Shown here piece by piece: positions 16,645 to 27,888 of a stretch of DNA of 36,732 nucleotides. Under the pieces are notes generated by a model. The model was given only the letters and a program-made list of their open reading frames with translations, did no database searches and was not told where the DNA came from. Made by a program: the position numbers and the translations under genes. The stretch covers positions 1 to 36,732 of the forward strand of contig CAJQNK010000011.1 in the NCBI GenBank assembly GCA_905479655.1. The letters run 5' to 3'. The stretch is from an uncultured bacterium. GTDB lineage: Bacteria > Acidobacteriota > Thermoanaerobaculia > Multivoradales > JAHEKO01. How positions within the stretch are numbered: the stretch's first letter is position 1; each line of letters opens with the position of its first letter.

Positions 16645-17309
16645 CGGACGACAGACGGAGCCCGGACTCGACGGAAGGGTCCGACGAGTACGAGCTCGAG
16701 GTCGAGGAGATCGACGGGGACGTGGAGTCGGCCCTCGAGGAGGCTCTCCGCGCGGTGGAGGACGGAGAGAGGCGGAGTGTGCCGGACCGCGAGCAGGAGG
16801 GTGTCGACGGGGAGGGGGGCGCCGGCAGCGAGGTCGGCGATCTCCGCTCGGAGATCGCCGAGCTGCGCGACCGGTCGATGCGGACCCTCGCCGACTTCGA
16901 CAACTACCGCAAGCGGATGCAGCGCGAGCGCGCGGACGAGCGGCGCTTCGCCACGTTCGAGGTGTTGAGGGAGTTCCTGGATGTCATCGACAATCTGGAG
17001 CGGGCGCTCCAGTCCGGCGGCTCGTTCGACGACCTGAAGGTCGGTGTCGAGATGATCCATCGTCAGATGGACGAGCTCCTCCGTCGGCACGGCGTCCTGG
17101 CCGTCGAGGCCGTCGGCGCTACCTTCGATCCGACGAGGCACGAAGCGGTCCAGAGGCGCGAGACCGACGAGGTGGACGACGTGGTCGTGGAGCGCGAGCT
17201 GGCGCGCGGCTATATGATGGACGATCGGCTTCTCCGTCCGGCGATGGTCACCGTGGCCGTTCCGCCGCGGAGCGGCGAGCCCCTGGAGAAGGGGCCCGAA
17301 AACGACTGA
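16641..17309 (+). CDS. grpE: Nucleotide exchange factor GrpE
   Basis: A 222-residue GrpE, the exchange factor that releases ADP from DnaK. An acidic, poorly ordered N-terminus (1-64) is followed by the dimerising helix (about 65-125, with DFDNYRKRMQRERA at 85-98 and FLDVIDNLERAL at 112-123). The beta-domain begins with FDPTRHEAV (162-170) and ends in GYMMDDRLLRPAMVTV (190-205). The start ATG overlaps the hrcA stop by four bases, so translation is coupled. A 42-base gap separates it from dnaK. The acidic N-terminal extension is somewhat longer than in E. coli. Confidence 0.97.
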   Translation: MTDDRRSPDSTEGSDEYELEVEEIDGDVESALEEALRAVEDGERRSVPDREQEGVDGEGGAGSEVGDLRSEIAELRDRSMRTLADFDNYRKRMQRERADERRFATFEVLREFLDVIDNLERALQSGGSFDDLKVGVEMIHRQMDELLRRHGVLAVEAVGATFDPTRHEAVQRRETDEVDDVVVERELARGYMMDDRLLRPAMVTVAVPPRSGEPLEKGPEND

Positions 17310-17351
17310 TCGCCAGCTGGTTTCCTCGGCCCGTCCCGGAGATCCAATTCT

Positions 17352-19166
17352 TTGAGCAAGATCCTGGGCATCGACCTCGGCACGACCAACAGTTGCGTCG
17401 CGGTGGTGGACCTCGCGGCCCCGAGGGTGCTCGCGAACCGTGAGGGCAGCCGGACGACGGCGTCGATCGTCGCCTTCGCGGATGCCAGCGAGCGTCTGGT
17501 CGGGCAGATCGCCAAGCGCCAGGCCATCACCAATCCCGAGCAGACGATCTACGCCGTGAAGCGTCTGATCGGTCGAAAGTTCGGCGATCCGGACGTCCGG
17601 AAGGCGCGGGAGGTGCTCCCCTACGCCCTGGTCGAGGCCGCCAACGGCGACGTGAAGATCCGGGTCGCGGATCGCGAGCACAGCCCGGAGGAGATCTCCG
17701 CCTTCATCCTCATGGAGATCAAGGCCTTTGCCGAGGAGGCCCTGGGCGAGGAGATCAGCGAGGCCATCATCACCGTCCCGGCCTACTTCAACGACTCACA
17801 ACGGCAGGCGACCCGCGACGCGGGACGCATCGCTGGCCTCGAGGTCCTCAGGATCATCAACGAGCCGACGGCGGCAGCGCTGGCCTACGGGGTGGACCGC
17901 CTCGGGCAGTCGAAGACGATCGCCGTCTTCGACCTGGGGGGCGGCACCTTCGACGTCTCGATCCTCGAGCTCTCCGACGGCATCTTCGAGGTGAAAGCCA
18001 CCTCCGGCGACACGTACCTCGGTGGCGAGGACTTCGACCAGCGCCTGATGGACTGGCTGATCTCGGAGTTTCGCTCCGAGACGGGCATCCATCTGCCGGG
18101 CGACCGGATGGCGTTGCAGAGGATCAAGGAGGGCGCGGAGCGCGCCAAGTGCGAGCTTTCCGACAGTGACGAGGTCCAGATCAACCTGCCCTTCATCTCC
18201 GCCGACGAGCGGGGTCCTCGCCACCTGTCGCGGAGCCTCACGCGCGGGCAGCTCGAGACCCTCGTGGCCGACCTGGTGGAGCGCACGGAGGAGCCGTGCA
18301 TGGACGCCATGGAGGAGGCCGGCCTCAAGCGGGAGGAGATCGACGAGGTGCTCCTGGTGGGGGGGCAGACCCGCGCCCCCCTGGTGATCCGGACCGTGGA
18401 GAAGATCTTCGGCAAGGCGCCGAATCGCGACATCAACCCCGAGGAGGTCGTCGCGATGGGCGCCGCGCTCCAGGGCGGCATCCTGCGCGGCGACATCAAG
18501 GACATCGTCCTTCTCGACGTGACACCGCTGTCGCTGGGCGTCGAGACGCGGGGAGGCCTCTTCACCAAGCTGATCGAGCGCAACTCGACGATCCCGACCC
18601 AGAACACCCAGACCTTCACGACCGTGGTGGACAATCAGGACACCGTCGAGATCCACGTTCTGCAGGGGGAGCGGGAGATCGCGGGGGAGAATAAGTCGCT
18701 CGGTCGCTTCGAGCTCGTCGGGATCCCCCCGGCGCCCCGTGGCGTGCCGCAGATCGAGGTCACGTTCTCGATCGACTCCAACGGCATCGTGCACGTCTCG
18801 GCGCGGGACCTGGCGACCAATAAGACGACCGGCATCCAGATCAGTCCGGCGGGCGGGCTCACCCAGGACGAGGTCGAGCGACTGGTGGGCGAGGCTCGGG
18901 AGTACTCGCGGCAGGACTCCGAGCGTCGGGAAGAGCTGCGGCTGCGCAATCGGCTGGAGGGGCTCGTCTACAGCAACCAACGCTTCTTCCAGCAGTTTCG
19001 CGACATGCTCTCGTCCGAGGACCAGCGCAACATCCAGGGCGCCATCACCCGTGCCCAGAACGCGATCACGCGGGCGGGTCGAGCGGAGCTCGAGACGGCG
19101 ATCTTCGACCTCAACACGGTGGCGCGGCGCCTCTCGCAGCTCATGATCGACTCCGGGGGGGGGTAG
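17352..19166 (+). CDS. dnaK: Chaperone protein DnaK (Hsp70), without the acidic C-terminal tail
   Basis: A 604-residue Hsp70. The ATPase domain begins KILGIDLGTTNS (3-14) and carries INEPTAAALAYG and DLGGGTFDVS. The linker VLLDVT (386-391) leads to the beta substrate-binding domain (NTQTFTTVVDNQ, VSARDLATNKT) and the alpha-helical lid (about 510-600). The protein stops right after the lid (RRLSQLMIDSGGG). The acidic tail that ends most bacterial DnaKs is missing, making it some 30 residues shorter than E. coli DnaK. The start is a TTG at 17352 with GGAGA about nine bases before it; no ATG or GTG is available in frame nearby. The last codons contain nine consecutive G (19155-19163); shifting the frame either way does not restore a typical tail. 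Confidence 0.97.
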   Translation: MSKILGIDLGTTNSCVAVVDLAAPRVLANREGSRTTASIVAFADASERLVGQIAKRQAITNPEQTIYAVKRLIGRKFGDPDVRKAREVLPYALVEAANGDVKIRVADREHSPEEISAFILMEIKAFAEEALGEEISEAIITVPAYFNDSQRQATRDAGRIAGLEVLRIINEPTAAALAYGVDRLGQSKTIAVFDLGGGTFDVSILELSDGIFEVKATSGDTYLGGEDFDQRLMDWLISEFRSETGIHLPGDRMALQRIKEGAERAKCELSDSDEVQINLPFISADERGPRHLSRSLTRGQLETLVADLVERTEEPCMDAMEEAGLKREEIDEVLLVGGQTRAPLVIRTVEKIFGKAPNRDINPEEVVAMGAALQGGILRGDIKDIVLLDVTPLSLGVETRGGLFTKLIERNSTIPTQNTQTFTTVVDNQDTVEIHVLQGEREIAGENKSLGRFELVGIPPAPRGVPQIEVTFSIDSNGIVHVSARDLATNKTTGIQISPAGGLTQDEVERLVGEAREYSRQDSERREELRLRNRLEGLVYSNQRFFQQFRDMLSSEDQRNIQGAITRAQNAITRAGRAELETAIFDLNTVARRLSQLMIDSGGG

Positions 19167-19371
19167 GATGCATCGGCGCTCGAATGCGGTGCCCTAGCAG
19201 CCTGCGCCTCCAGGACCGCGCGGCCGAGGGTCTCGCCGACTCCTCCCGACACCCACGACCCGACCCGCCGCGCCGGCCTCCGGCCTCGGACCTCCCACCG
19301 TCGGACCCGCGCGGCATCGGGTCTGATAGCTTCCACCGTTCTGGACGGGTCACGACCCCGGAAGACGATCC
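19167..19371 (+). other. dnaK-dnaJ intergenic region
   Basis: A 205-base gap without a supportable gene. TGATAGCTT (19324-19332) resembles an extended -10 about 40 bases before dnaJ, so dnaJ may have its own promoter. No CIRCE element or T-rich terminator was seen. Confidence 0.4.
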
Positions 19372-20487
19372 ATGACTGGCAAGACGGACTACTACCAGGT
19401 TCTCGGCGTCGAGCGCAGCGCCACGGCTCAGGAGGTCAAGTCGGCCTACCGGCGGCTCGCTGTCCGGTACCACCCGGACAAGAACCCCGGGGACCAGGAG
19501 GCGGAGGAGTGCTTCAAGGAGGCGGCCGAGGCCTACTCGGTCCTCTCCGACACCGATCGGCGGGCCCGGTACGACCGGTTCGGTCACCGGGGCGTCGACG
19601 CGGGCGGGTTCTCCGGCTTCGACCCTTCGACCTTCGGCGACTTCGCCGACATCCTGGGCGACCTGTTCGGGTTCGGCTTCTCGTCCCGCCGCTCCACCCG
19701 GCGAGGCGAGCCGGGGGCCGACCTCCGCTACGAGGTCGCTCTCGACCTCGAAGAGGCGGCCTTCGGTGTCGAGAAGACCCTGGAGATTCCGCGCCTGGAG
19801 ACCTGTGAGACCTGCTCCGGCACGGGGGCGAAGGACGGCTCCCAACCCGTCACCTGCGCCGCCTGCGCCGGGCGTGGACAGGTCCGTTTCACCCAGGGCT
19901 TCTTCACCGTGGCCAGGACCTGCCCGCAGTGTGGTGGCGAGGGGAGCGTCGTCGACGATCCCTGCACGGCCTGCCGCGGCGCCGGGCGGGTGCAGAAGGA
20001 ACGCACCCTCGACGTGAAGATCCCTCCGGGCGTGGACTCCGGCTCGCGCCTGCGTCTCGTGGGCGAGGGCGAGCACGGCCGCAAGGGCGGGCCGACGGGC
20101 GACCTCTACGTCGACATCGGCGTACGACCGCACGACACCTTCCACCGTCAGGGTCCCCACGTCCTGAGCGAGGTCGAGATCGACTATCCGCAGGCCGTCC
20201 TGGGAGCGACCGTCGAGGTCGCGACCCTGCACGGTCCGGAGAAGCTGGAGATCCCGCCGGGCACCGCCCCGGGGCGCCAGTTCCGCCTGCGCGGCAAGGG
20301 CATCGAGCGCCTGGACCGCGCGGGGAGCGGTGACCACGTGGTGGCGGTCGCTCTGCGGGTGCCTCACCCCCGCTCCCTCTCCGAGCAGCAGACGGATCTC
20401 CTGCGGGCCCTCGCCGAGAGCCAGGGCAAGGCGGTGAAGGGCGGCGGCAAGGGGGTTCTCGAGAAGGTCAAGAGCCTCTTCGAGTAG
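19372..20487 (+). CDS. dnaJ: Chaperone protein DnaJ (Hsp40)
   Basis: A 371-residue type I DnaJ that delivers substrates to DnaK and stimulates its ATPase. The J domain (4-70) has HPD at 34-36. The Gly/Phe region follows (about 72-104, GFSGFDPSTFGDFADILGDL). Four zinc-binding CxxCxGxG repeats come next: Cys145/148, Cys162/165, Cys184/187 and Cys198/201. The C-terminal substrate and dimerisation domains run from about 207 (TLDVKIPPGVDSGSRLRL) to the end. Length and order are standard. The prmA gene follows after 11 bases, so the transcript probably continues. Confidence 0.97.
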   Translation: MTGKTDYYQVLGVERSATAQEVKSAYRRLAVRYHPDKNPGDQEAEECFKEAAEAYSVLSDTDRRARYDRFGHRGVDAGGFSGFDPSTFGDFADILGDLFGFGFSSRRSTRRGEPGADLRYEVALDLEEAAFGVEKTLEIPRLETCETCSGTGAKDGSQPVTCAACAGRGQVRFTQGFFTVARTCPQCGGEGSVVDDPCTACRGAGRVQKERTLDVKIPPGVDSGSRLRLVGEGEHGRKGGPTGDLYVDIGVRPHDTFHRQGPHVLSEVEIDYPQAVLGATVEVATLHGPEKLEIPPGTAPGRQFRLRGKGIERLDRAGSGDHVVAVALRVPHPRSLSEQQTDLLRALAESQGKAVKGGGKGVLEKVKSLFE

Positions 20488-20498
20488 GGTTCCGCGCC

Positions 20499-21350
20499 TT
20501 GGCCCGCCGCTACCAGCGCCTGACCGTCGAACTGTCCCGTGCGGGGGAGGATCGTCTCGTGGCCGATCCTCCGTCCGGCTTCCTGGGGATCGAGGTGGTC
20601 GAGGAGCGGCCGGAGGGTCGACGGCTCCTGGTCTGGCTGGACGCGGGATTTCCGGAGCCGGCGGAGGAGCTCTGGTCGCGGCTCGGAGGTCGGCTCCTGA
20701 GCACGCGGCAGATCCCGGAGGAGGACTGGATGGCCGGCTGGCGGAGCCGATCCGAACCGCTCCTCGCCGGCGAGCGATTCTGGTTGGACCCGCGGGAGCC
20801 GGGGGAGGCGCCGGTGGACGACGGGCCGCCGCCGGGCCGCTGGCGACTGCGGTTGCCGGCCCGCCAGGCCTTCGGTGTGGGCAGCCACGAGTCCACCCGC
20901 CTCGCCCTGGAGCTCCTGGAGGGAGAGAACCTCTCCGGCCTGGCGGTCCTCGATGTCGGAACCGGCACCGGGATCCTGGCCTTCGCCGCGCTTCTCGAGG
21001 GCGCCTCGCCCGTGATGGCGCTGGAGGTCGATCCGCTCGCGGCCATCGCGGCCGGCATCAACCGCGGCCTGAACGACCTGTGGCCGGCGGTCGTCGCCGG
21101 CACCTGCGCCTGTCTGGGGCCCCGGGCCCGGTACGACCGCGTCGTCGCCAACATCATCCCCGAGCATCTCGAGCCGGAGCTGCCGGCCATCCGTCGGCTC
21201 CTCGCCCCGGGCGGCGCCCTCGTCGCCTCCGGGATCCTCTCCGCGGAGGCTTCCGCGTTCCTGCGGGTAGCCGCTCTGGAGGGTCTCACCCCGCGGCGCT
21301 CCCGGACGGCCGGGGAGTGGACCGCCTTCGTCCTGGGGGTGTCGGCATGA
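20499..21350 (+). CDS. prmA: Ribosomal protein L11 methyltransferase
   Basis: A 283-residue SAM-dependent methyltransferase of the PrmA family, which trimethylates ribosomal protein uL11. The N-terminal substrate domain (about 1-85) has the PrmA-typical EEDWMAGWRS (74-83). AFGVGSHESTR (124-134) is the family's AFGTGxHxTT element. SAM motif I is LDVGTGTGIL (151-160), and the substrate-side NIIPEHL is at 218-224. The start is taken as the TTG at 20499, 11 bases after dnaJ, because it preserves the family N-terminus. The end overlaps rsmE by four bases (ATGA). Proximity to dnaJ and rsmE is common in bacteria and supports the call. Confidence 0.9.
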   Translation: MARRYQRLTVELSRAGEDRLVADPPSGFLGIEVVEERPEGRRLLVWLDAGFPEPAEELWSRLGGRLLSTRQIPEEDWMAGWRSRSEPLLAGERFWLDPREPGEAPVDDGPPPGRWRLRLPARQAFGVGSHESTRLALELLEGENLSGLAVLDVGTGTGILAFAALLEGASPVMALEVDPLAAIAAGINRGLNDLWPAVVAGTCACLGPRARYDRVVANIIPEHLEPELPAIRRLLAPGGALVASGILSAEASAFLRVAALEGLTPRRSRTAGEWTAFVLGVSA

Positions 21351-22042
21351 CCCACCTGGTCGTCGACCCGAGCGAGATCGCCGGTGACGAGGTGGAGGTC
21401 GAGGGCGACCGGTACCGCCACCTCTTCCGAGCGCGGCGTCTGGCGGTGGGCGACCCGGTCCGGGTCGTCGACGGGCGGGGTCGGGCGCGGCATGCGAGCG
21501 TGGCGTCGGTCGGCCGGCGCCGGGCGATCCTCGTCCTGGGAGCCCCGGCGGAGCCCCGGGAGCCGGCGGTCACCGTCGAGCTCCTCGTGGCGACGCCGCG
21601 CTCCGAGCGTCTCTCCTGGTTGGTGGAGAAGGCGACGGAGCTGGGCGTCACGGCGGTGCGCCTGGTGGCCAGCGAGCGCTCCCCGCGGCGTCTCGGGGAG
21701 GGCACGATGGCCCGCCTGGCCCGCGTGGCGGTAGCGGCCGTCGAACAGTGCGGCCGGGCGCGGGTCCCGGCCGTCACCGGCGTCCACGACGCCGGGGACC
21801 TCCCGGCTCTGGTGGAGCCCCTCGACGACCTCTTCGTCCTCGATCCGGGGGCGACGGCGGGCTCGTCCGCCCTGCGCACGGGCACGAGCGCCGGCGTGCT
21901 CGTCGGCCCGGAGGGCGGCTGGTCCCCCGAAGAGGTCGCGACGTTCGCCGACCTGGGTGCCCGGCGGGTGGGTCTCGGGGAGCGGGTCCTGCGGGTGGAG
22001 ACCGCCGCGATTGTGGCGGCGGCGCGCCTGCTGGTACCGTAA
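21347..22042 (+). CDS. rsmE: 16S rRNA (uracil-1498-N3)-methyltransferase
   Basis: A 231-residue SPOUT methyltransferase that modifies U1498 in the decoding region of 16S rRNA. The N-terminal PUA-like domain (about 1-70) contains RYRHLFRARRLAVGD (22-36). The catalytic domain has LSWLVEKATELGV (89-101), VEQCGRARVP (132-141), the knot motif LVGPEGGWSPEEV (185-197) and LGERVLRVETA (210-220). The ATG at 21347 overlaps the prmA stop, indicating coupling. The stop is 40 bases before pilT. Confidence 0.95.
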   Translation: MTHLVVDPSEIAGDEVEVEGDRYRHLFRARRLAVGDPVRVVDGRGRARHASVASVGRRRAILVLGAPAEPREPAVTVELLVATPRSERLSWLVEKATELGVTAVRLVASERSPRRLGEGTMARLARVAVAAVEQCGRARVPAVTGVHDAGDLPALVEPLDDLFVLDPGATAGSSALRTGTSAGVLVGPEGGWSPEEVATFADLGARRVGLGERVLRVETAAIVAAARLLVP

Positions 22043-22047
22043 GGGCC

Positions 22048-22067
22048 GTGCGCGAACTTGCGCGCAC
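22048..22067 (+). promoter_or_regulatory. Stem-loop just upstream of the pilT ribosome-binding site
   Basis: GTGCGCG (22048-22054) and CGCGCAC (22061-22067) form a perfect 7-bp stem with a six-base loop. It sits five bases after the rsmE stop and four before GGAGGTAA, the best Shine-Dalgarno in the window. It could mark the boundary between the rsmE and pilT reading frames or affect pilT translation. Confidence 0.4.
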
Positions 22068-22082
22068 ATTCGGAGGTAAGTC

Positions 22083-23246
22083 ATGAATCTCAACGACCTC
22101 CTCAAGATCGCCGTCGAGCGCAAGGCCTCGGATCTCCATCTCAAGGTCGCCAGCCAGCCGGTACTGCGCATCGACGGCAGGCTCCAGGCGTTGTCGGAGC
22201 TCAAGAGGCTCATGCAGGAGGACACCATCTCGATGGCGTTCTCGATCATGAACGCTCAGCAGAAGCAACGCTTCAAGGAAGAGCTCGAGCTCGACCTGTC
22301 GTACTCGGTTCCCGGCCTCGGCCGGTTCCGTTGCAACGTCTTCCAGCAGCGGGGGACCGTCGGCCTGGTGGTGCGCATCATCCCGGCCCGGATCCAGACG
22401 ATCCGCGAGCTGATGCTGCCGCCGGTGCTCGAGAAGATCTGCGACGAGGCTCGCGGGCTCGTGCTGTGCACCGGCTCCACCGGTTCGGGAAAGTCCACCA
22501 CCCTGGCCGCGATGATCGACTACATCAACTCGGTGCGGACCGAGCACGTGATCACCATCGAGGATCCGGTCGAGTTCCTGCACCGGGACAAGAAGTCGAT
22601 CATCAACCAGCGGGAGGTCGAGATGGACACCCGCAGCTTCGCCTTCGCCCTGCGCTCGGCCCTACGCCAGGATCCGGACGTGATCCTCGTCGGCGAGATG
22701 CGGGACATGAACACGATCGAGACCGCCCTGCTGGCGGCGGAGACCGGTCACCTGGTCCTCTCCACCCTCCACACGACGGACGCGACCGAGACGGTGCACC
22801 GCATCATCTCCGTCTTCCCTCCGCACCAGCAGAAGCAGATCCGGATCCAGCTCGCCCAGGTGCTGCGCGCCGTGATCTCCATGCGCCTCCTGCCCCGCGC
22901 CGACGGGATGGGCCGCGTGCCTGCGGTCGAGGTGCTGCGCGCGACGCCGTATGTGCGCGACTGCATCGAGAACAAGGACAAGACGAAGTACATCCGGGAG
23001 CAGATCGCGCTGGGCACGAGCCAGTACGGTATGCAGACGTTCGACCAGTCTCTGTATCTGCTCTACAAGAACGGGCTGATCACCCTCGACGAGGCGTTGC
23101 GCAGGGCCTCCAATCCGGACGAGCTCAAGCTCAAGATCCAGGGGGTGCAGTTCACGGCCGACGCCGCCCGGGAGGAGATGGAGGGTTCCCTCGATATGGC
23201 GGAGGATTCGGACCTCCTCGTCGAGTCGCCGTTCGAGCTCGAGTGA
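22083..23246 (+). CDS. pilT: Type IV pilus retraction ATPase PilT
   Basis: A 387-residue PilT, the hexameric cytoplasmic motor that disassembles type IV pili and powers twitching. The N-terminal domain (1-100) has KASDLHLK (14-21). Walker A is GSTGSGKS (131-138), the Asp box ITIEDPVEF (157-165), Walker B ILVGEMRD (201-208) and the His box TGHLVLSTLHTTDA (221-234). The C-terminal region corresponding to the PilT-specific AIRNLIRE motif reads ENKDKTKYIREQI (296-308), leaning to PilT rather than PilB. A near-perfect GGAGGTAA precedes the ATG. The last 30 residues are acidic. Together with mglA it indicates pilus-driven surface motility, although no pilin or PilB/PilC gene is in the window. Confidence 0.93.
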   Translation: MNLNDLLKIAVERKASDLHLKVASQPVLRIDGRLQALSELKRLMQEDTISMAFSIMNAQQKQRFKEELELDLSYSVPGLGRFRCNVFQQRGTVGLVVRIIPARIQTIRELMLPPVLEKICDEARGLVLCTGSTGSGKSTTLAAMIDYINSVRTEHVITIEDPVEFLHRDKKSIINQREVEMDTRSFAFALRSALRQDPDVILVGEMRDMNTIETALLAAETGHLVLSTLHTTDATETVHRIISVFPPHQQKQIRIQLAQVLRAVISMRLLPRADGMGRVPAVEVLRATPYVRDCIENKDKTKYIREQIALGTSQYGMQTFDQSLYLLYKNGLITLDEALRRASNPDELKLKIQGVQFTADAAREEMEGSLDMAEDSDLLVESPFELE

Positions 23247-23277
23247 GCGGAGTCCCGGAGGCCGGGCGGGTCGAGTG

Positions 23278-23751
23278 ATGGCGAATCGACTCTCCGCCAT
23301 GGAGCAGGCCGTACGTCTGCTCTCCAGCCGCTCCCATTTTCGGATGGAGATCGAGCGCAAGCTCGCGCTGCGGGGCTACGAGGAGGAGGAGATCGAGAGG
23401 ACCTCCCGACGTCTGGTGGAGCTGCGGTATCTGGACGACGAGCGGACCGCCCGGGAGCTGGCGGCGGTGCGGCTGCGGCGCGGACCTCTCGGGGCGCGGC
23501 GGCTGAAGGCGGACCTCGTGGCCCGGGGCGCCGGACAGGACCTGGCCGACGAGGTGGTGTCCGAAGTCGTGCCGCGCGACGACTCCGAGCTCGCGGCCGA
23601 GGCGGCTCGGGCCTGGCGGGGACGAGGGGGTCGACCGGCGCTCGCCCGCTATCTCGAGCGCCGGGGGTTCTCCGGGCGTGGTATTCTGCGCGCCCTCGAA
23701 ACGCTCCCCGCGGGCGGCGAGAGCACGACTCCAGGGTCCGACGAGACCTGA
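23278..23751 (+). CDS. recX: Regulatory protein RecX
   Basis: A 157-residue RecX, which binds RecA filaments and tempers their activity. The three-helix repeats typical of RecX are visible: AVRLLSSRSHFRMEIERKL, LVELRYLDDERTARELA and GPLGARRLKADLVARG, the last matching the family's conserved GPxRIxxEL-type helix. Size is normal. The ATG at 23278 is preferred over the GTG immediately before it. The gene lies 31 bases after pilT and 114 before alaS. The placement upstream of alaS (recX-alaS) is seen in other bacteria. recA itself is not in the window. Confidence 0.85.
   Translation: MANRLSAMEQAVRLLSSRSHFRMEIERKLALRGYEEEEIERTSRRLVELRYLDDERTARELAAVRLRRGPLGARRLKADLVARGAGQDLADEVVSEVVPRDDSELAAEAARAWRGRGGRPALARYLERRGFSGRGILRALETLPAGGESTTPGSDET
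23679..23687 (+). promoter_or_regulatory. Possible internal extended -10 upstream of alaS
   Basis: TGGTATTCT within the end of recX fits an extended -10 (TG, one base, TATTCT). It lies about 180 bases before alaS and could give alaS its own transcript. No -35 supports it. Confidence 0.25.
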
Positions 23752-23865
23752 GAACGCCGCGGGAGGCTCCCCCCACGCCGAGCGACGAACCGACGGCCGG
23801 TCCCCCTCCTCGCTTCCGAGTCGAAGAGACGGGGCCGCAGAACCCGCAGACCCAGGAAAAACGTC

Positions 23866-26562
<2,697 letters not shown>

Positions 26563-26568
26563 TGGCTC

Positions 26569-26598
26569 CTGGCAATTCGTCCCGGGGCTGCTTAGACT
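26569..26598 (+). promoter_or_regulatory. Promoter for the lytic transglycosylase (leaderless start predicted)
   Basis: CTGGCA (26569-26574) is followed after 18 bases by TAGACT (26593-26598). Only seven bases separate the -10 from the ATG at 26606, so the mRNA should start at or next to the start codon. A small palindrome, CTTAGACTAAG (26591-26601), covers the -10. The same CTGGCA-N18 arrangement occurs ahead of rpsP. Confidence 0.5.
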
Positions 26599-26605
26599 AA
26601 GGGCG

Positions 26606-27286
26606 ATGCGCGCTCGCAACCTCGCTCCGCCTGTCGTCGTGGTCCTGGCCCTCGTGGTGGGCCCGTCGCTGGCCACGGCGGACGGCGTGAACTGGACCCG
26701 GCAGCCCGACGGCACCCTGCTGGTCACGGGTCAGGGCGTGGCGCCCCGGTCGTCGTCCCGGGTCTCGAAGAGGGTGCCCGCGGACCTCGAGGCGCTCATC
26801 GAGCGCCACGCGGAGGGCTCGGGGCTGGAACCGGACCTGGTCCACGCCGTGATCCGGGTGGAGTCGGGTTACGATCGCTGGGCCCGGTCGGTCGATGGGG
26901 CGATGGGGCTCATGCAGCTCATGCCCGAGACCGCGGAGGCCCTCGGAGTCGAGGACCCGTGGGACCCGGAGCAGAACATCCGCGGCGGCACCACCTACCT
27001 GGCCCGGTTGCTCGGGCGCTTCGACGGCCGGCTCGACCTGGCTCTCGCCGGCTACAACGCGGGGCCCGAGGCGGTCGTGAAGTACGACGGTGTGCCTCCG
27101 TACCGCGAGACCCAGGGGTATGTCGAGACGATCCTGCGTCTCCTCGGTGGCGAGTCGGAGCTGGCTCGCTGGGGCGGGCCGTTGCGTCGCCGTGCGGTCT
27201 TCCTGTCCCGATCGTCCGCCTCGGGCCTCGTGGTCACGACCACGCCCCCTGCTCCGTCCGTCTCGACCTCTCCGGGCCACCGTTGA
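26606..27286 (+). CDS. Secreted lytic transglycosylase (SLT domain)
   Basis: A 226-residue protein with an N-terminal signal peptide (about 1-26: Arg-containing start, hydrophobic VVVVLALVVG core, ending near LATADG). The mature part has a lysozyme-like SLT domain. Catalytic Glu86 lies in IRVESGYDRWA, followed by GAMGLMQLMPETA (98-110), DPEQNIRGGTTYLARLL and LALAGYNAGPEAV. It should cleave the peptidoglycan glycan strand in the periplasm, forming 1,6-anhydro ends. The C-terminal 40 residues are Ser/Thr/Pro-rich and uncharacterised. There is no LysM or other wall-binding domain. The start ATG lies seven bases after a -10 element; pgsA follows 37 bases later. Confidence 0.9.
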   Translation: MRARNLAPPVVVVLALVVGPSLATADGVNWTRQPDGTLLVTGQGVAPRSSSRVSKRVPADLEALIERHAEGSGLEPDLVHAVIRVESGYDRWARSVDGAMGLMQLMPETAEALGVEDPWDPEQNIRGGTTYLARLLGRFDGRLDLALAGYNAGPEAVVKYDGVPPYRETQGYVETILRLLGGESELARWGGPLRRRAVFLSRSSASGLVVTTTPPAPSVSTSPGHR

Positions 27287-27323
27287 GGTCCGTCCCCTCG
27301 CCGGTCCGACCGGGCGGAGGCCC

Positions 27324-27881
27324 ATGCTGAATCTCCCGAACCTCCTGTCGATCTTCCGCATCCTGCTCGTGCCGCTGTTGGTGGTGGTGCTGCTCACCAA
27401 GTTCGACGGCAAGGAGTTCGTGGGCCTCGGCCTCTTCCTGCTGGCGGCGCTGACGGACTTCCTGGATGGCTTCCTGGCGCGGCGGCGGCAGGAGGTGACC
27501 CGTCTGGGCAAGCTCCTCGATCCCGCGGCCGACAAGATCCTGACCTCGGCGGCCTTCGTCTCGCTGGTGGAGCTGGGTCTGGCGCCGGCCTGGATGGTGG
27601 CGGTGATCCTCGCCCGCGAGTTTGCGGTCTCGGCGCTGCGCAGCGTCGCCGCCGAGGAGAAAGAGGTGATGGCGGCGGGTTTCTCGGGCAAGGTGAAGAC
27701 GGTGCTCCAGATCGTGGCGATTGCACTCCTCATCGTGCAGACGCGCCTCGGGGTGCTGGCGCCCCTGGCCCCCCTGGCGCTGTGGCTCGCCCTCATCGCC
27801 AGCCTCTGGTCCGGCGTCGAGTACTTCGCGCGCTACACGCCTCTGATCCTCCGCGGCGAGGCCGTCTCGCGAGACGACTGA
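27324..27881 (+). CDS. pgsA: CDP-diacylglycerol-glycerol-3-phosphate 3-phosphatidyltransferase
   Basis: A 185-residue membrane enzyme making phosphatidylglycerol phosphate. The CDP-alcohol phosphotransferase motif is exact: Asp45, Asp48-Gly49, Ala52-Arg53, Gly62, Asp66 and Asp70. The typical N-terminus NLPNLLSIFRILLVP (3-17) and four to five hydrophobic segments are present. GGAGG stands close before the ATG at 27324. The downstream MMPL exporter follows after seven bases, suggesting co-transcription. The family includes other CDP-alcohol transferases, but the N-terminal pattern and size favour PgsA. Confidence 0.93.
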   Translation: MLNLPNLLSIFRILLVPLLVVVLLTKFDGKEFVGLGLFLLAALTDFLDGFLARRRQEVTRLGKLLDPAADKILTSAAFVSLVELGLAPAWMVAVILAREFAVSALRSVAAEEKEVMAAGFSGKVKTVLQIVAIALLIVQTRLGVLAPLAPLALWLALIASLWSGVEYFARYTPLILRGEAVSRDD

Positions 27882-27888
27882 CGCTCCC

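Noticed and set aside
20510..22249. A 579-codon minus-strand frame opposite prmA, rsmE and pilT
   Set aside because: Antisense shadow of three motif-rich genes.
23752..23865. T-box or attenuator ahead of alaS
   Set aside because: No T-box core sequence and no terminator hairpin with T run in the 114-base gap.
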